NCBI RefSeq assembly: GCF_036324505.1
Contig: NC_086370.1
Coordinates: 24,222,065 to 24,286,064, forward strand
Length of the DNA: 64,000 nucleotides
DNA from: Eleginops maclovinus
Taxonomy: Eukaryota > Chordata > Actinopteri > Perciformes > Eleginopidae
Direction: 5' to 3'
In this document: piece after piece, positions 63,550 through 64,000 of the stretch
Position numbering within the stretch: the first letter of the stretch is position 1
How the letters are laid out: every line of letters starts with the position of its first letter
Translations under genes and position numbers: made by a program
Notes under the pieces: generated by a model
The model's database searches: none
Seen by the model: only the letters and a program-made list of their open reading frames with translations
Told to the model about the DNA's origin: nothing

Positions 63550-64000
63550 TCTCATCCAGACTAGAGTACAGCATCCTCTGTGGTACTCCATCCAGACTAG
63601 AGTACTGCATCCTCTGTGGTACTCCATCCAGACTAGAGCACAGCATCCTCTGTGGTACTCCATCCAGACTACAGTACTGCATCCTCTGTGGTACTCCATC
63701 CAGACTAGAGTACTGCATCCTCTGTGGTACTCCATCCAGACTACAGTACAGCATCCTCTGTGGTACTCCATCCAGACTACAGTACAGCATCCTCTGTGGT
63801 ACTCCATCCAGACTAGAGTACTGCATCCTCTGTGGTACTCCATCCAGACTACAGTACAGCATCCTCTGTGGTACTCCATCCAGACTAGAGTACTGCATCC
63901 TCTGTGGTACTCCATCCAGACTAGAGTACTGCATCCTCTGTGGTACTCCATCCAGACTAGAGTACTGCATCCTCTGTGGTACTCCATCCAGACTAGAGTA
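63550..64000 (+). repeat. 36-bp minisatellite inside the L2 copy, continues past the window
   Basis: About 12 units with ATCCAGACTAGAGTACTGCA and TCCTCTGTGGTACTCC; main variants are CTAGAG/CTACAG and CTGC/CAGC. It begins at the SSRLEY motif of the LINE. Confidence 0.95.

Larger units (their letters stand above)
61181..64000 (+). mobile_element. L2-like LINE copy, rearranged, runs off the window
   Basis: Fragments appear in L2 order: start of the endonuclease (LSPLNTRSLNNKSLILNEFI, DFFCFTETCHK) at 61340-61460; pre-RT and RT (ILDPIPSHLVKNCLL, AAVTPILKKPGLNPD, NFRPISNLPFLSEILERVVS) at 61730-61980; INHTLLLSRLETSLN and LTNRQQFININ, one frame away, at about 62120-62240; then LGVLFDSNLSFENHITRTAF and HAFISSRLEY at 63430-63570. 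Most of the endonuclease and the catalytic part of the RT are missing, and two minisatellites interrupt it. Inactive. Confidence 0.82.

Overview
The window is vertebrate nuclear DNA, almost certainly from a percomorph teleost. It has multi-exon genes with GT-AG introns, long (CA)n/(TG)n tracts, a Tc1-type transposon, a Rex3-like LINE, L2-like LINE remnants and short fish-type DNA transposons. I recognise four host genes by recalled protein similarity and exon-by-exon phase checking: ZNF318 (+, 7210-23293), PPP2R5D (+, 26061-42204), MEA1 (-, 51592-52399) and the 5' part of LRRC73 (+, 56736-59157, running off the right end). All four human counterparts map to chromosome 6p21.1, and PPP2R5D/MEA1 keep the same tail-to-tail order as in human, so this is a conserved synteny block. 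A fifth, unnamed gene ends at 4051 and encodes an SGNH-hydrolase-like domain.

Layout. 1-7209: the SGNH-like terminal exon, a decayed THAP-domain fragment and dispersed repeats. 7210-23700: ZNF318 in eleven coding exons; exon 3 carries two apparent one-base losses; introns 1 and 3 are largely minisatellite. 23717-26060: a 252-bp (TG) tract, a 37-bp minisatellite and AT-rich spacer. 26061-42512: PPP2R5D in sixteen coding exons. Its introns hold a hAT-like element with an embedded near-perfect hairpin, a MITE, an orphan antisense VSX-like homeobox-gene exon, four minisatellites, and an intact Tc1 transposon just before the last exon. 42513-51591: about 5 kb of 22/30-bp satellite plus an L2 remnant. 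51592-53340: MEA1. 54231-55584: a 5'-truncated Rex3-like LINE with target-site duplication. 56736-64000: LRRC73, whose introns hold G-rich and acceptor-like minisatellites, a probable solo LTR and an L2 copy interrupted by two internal minisatellites.

Roughly 22 kb (about a third) of the window is tandem repeat, sited in introns and gene-flanking spacer. Very long open frames on both strands (for example 652 and 658 codons at 38-40 kb) arise only because the repeat units are multiples of three. The most interesting signals are the (AC)n/(GT)n pairs at opposite ends of PPP2R5D introns, the duplicated splice acceptor beside the Tc1 insertion, the orphan VSX-like exon, intronic arrays that multiply splice-site or transcription-factor motifs, and minisatellites born inside a LINE. 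No operon, CRISPR or prokaryotic system is present. All family assignments come from memory of the proteins, not from a search.
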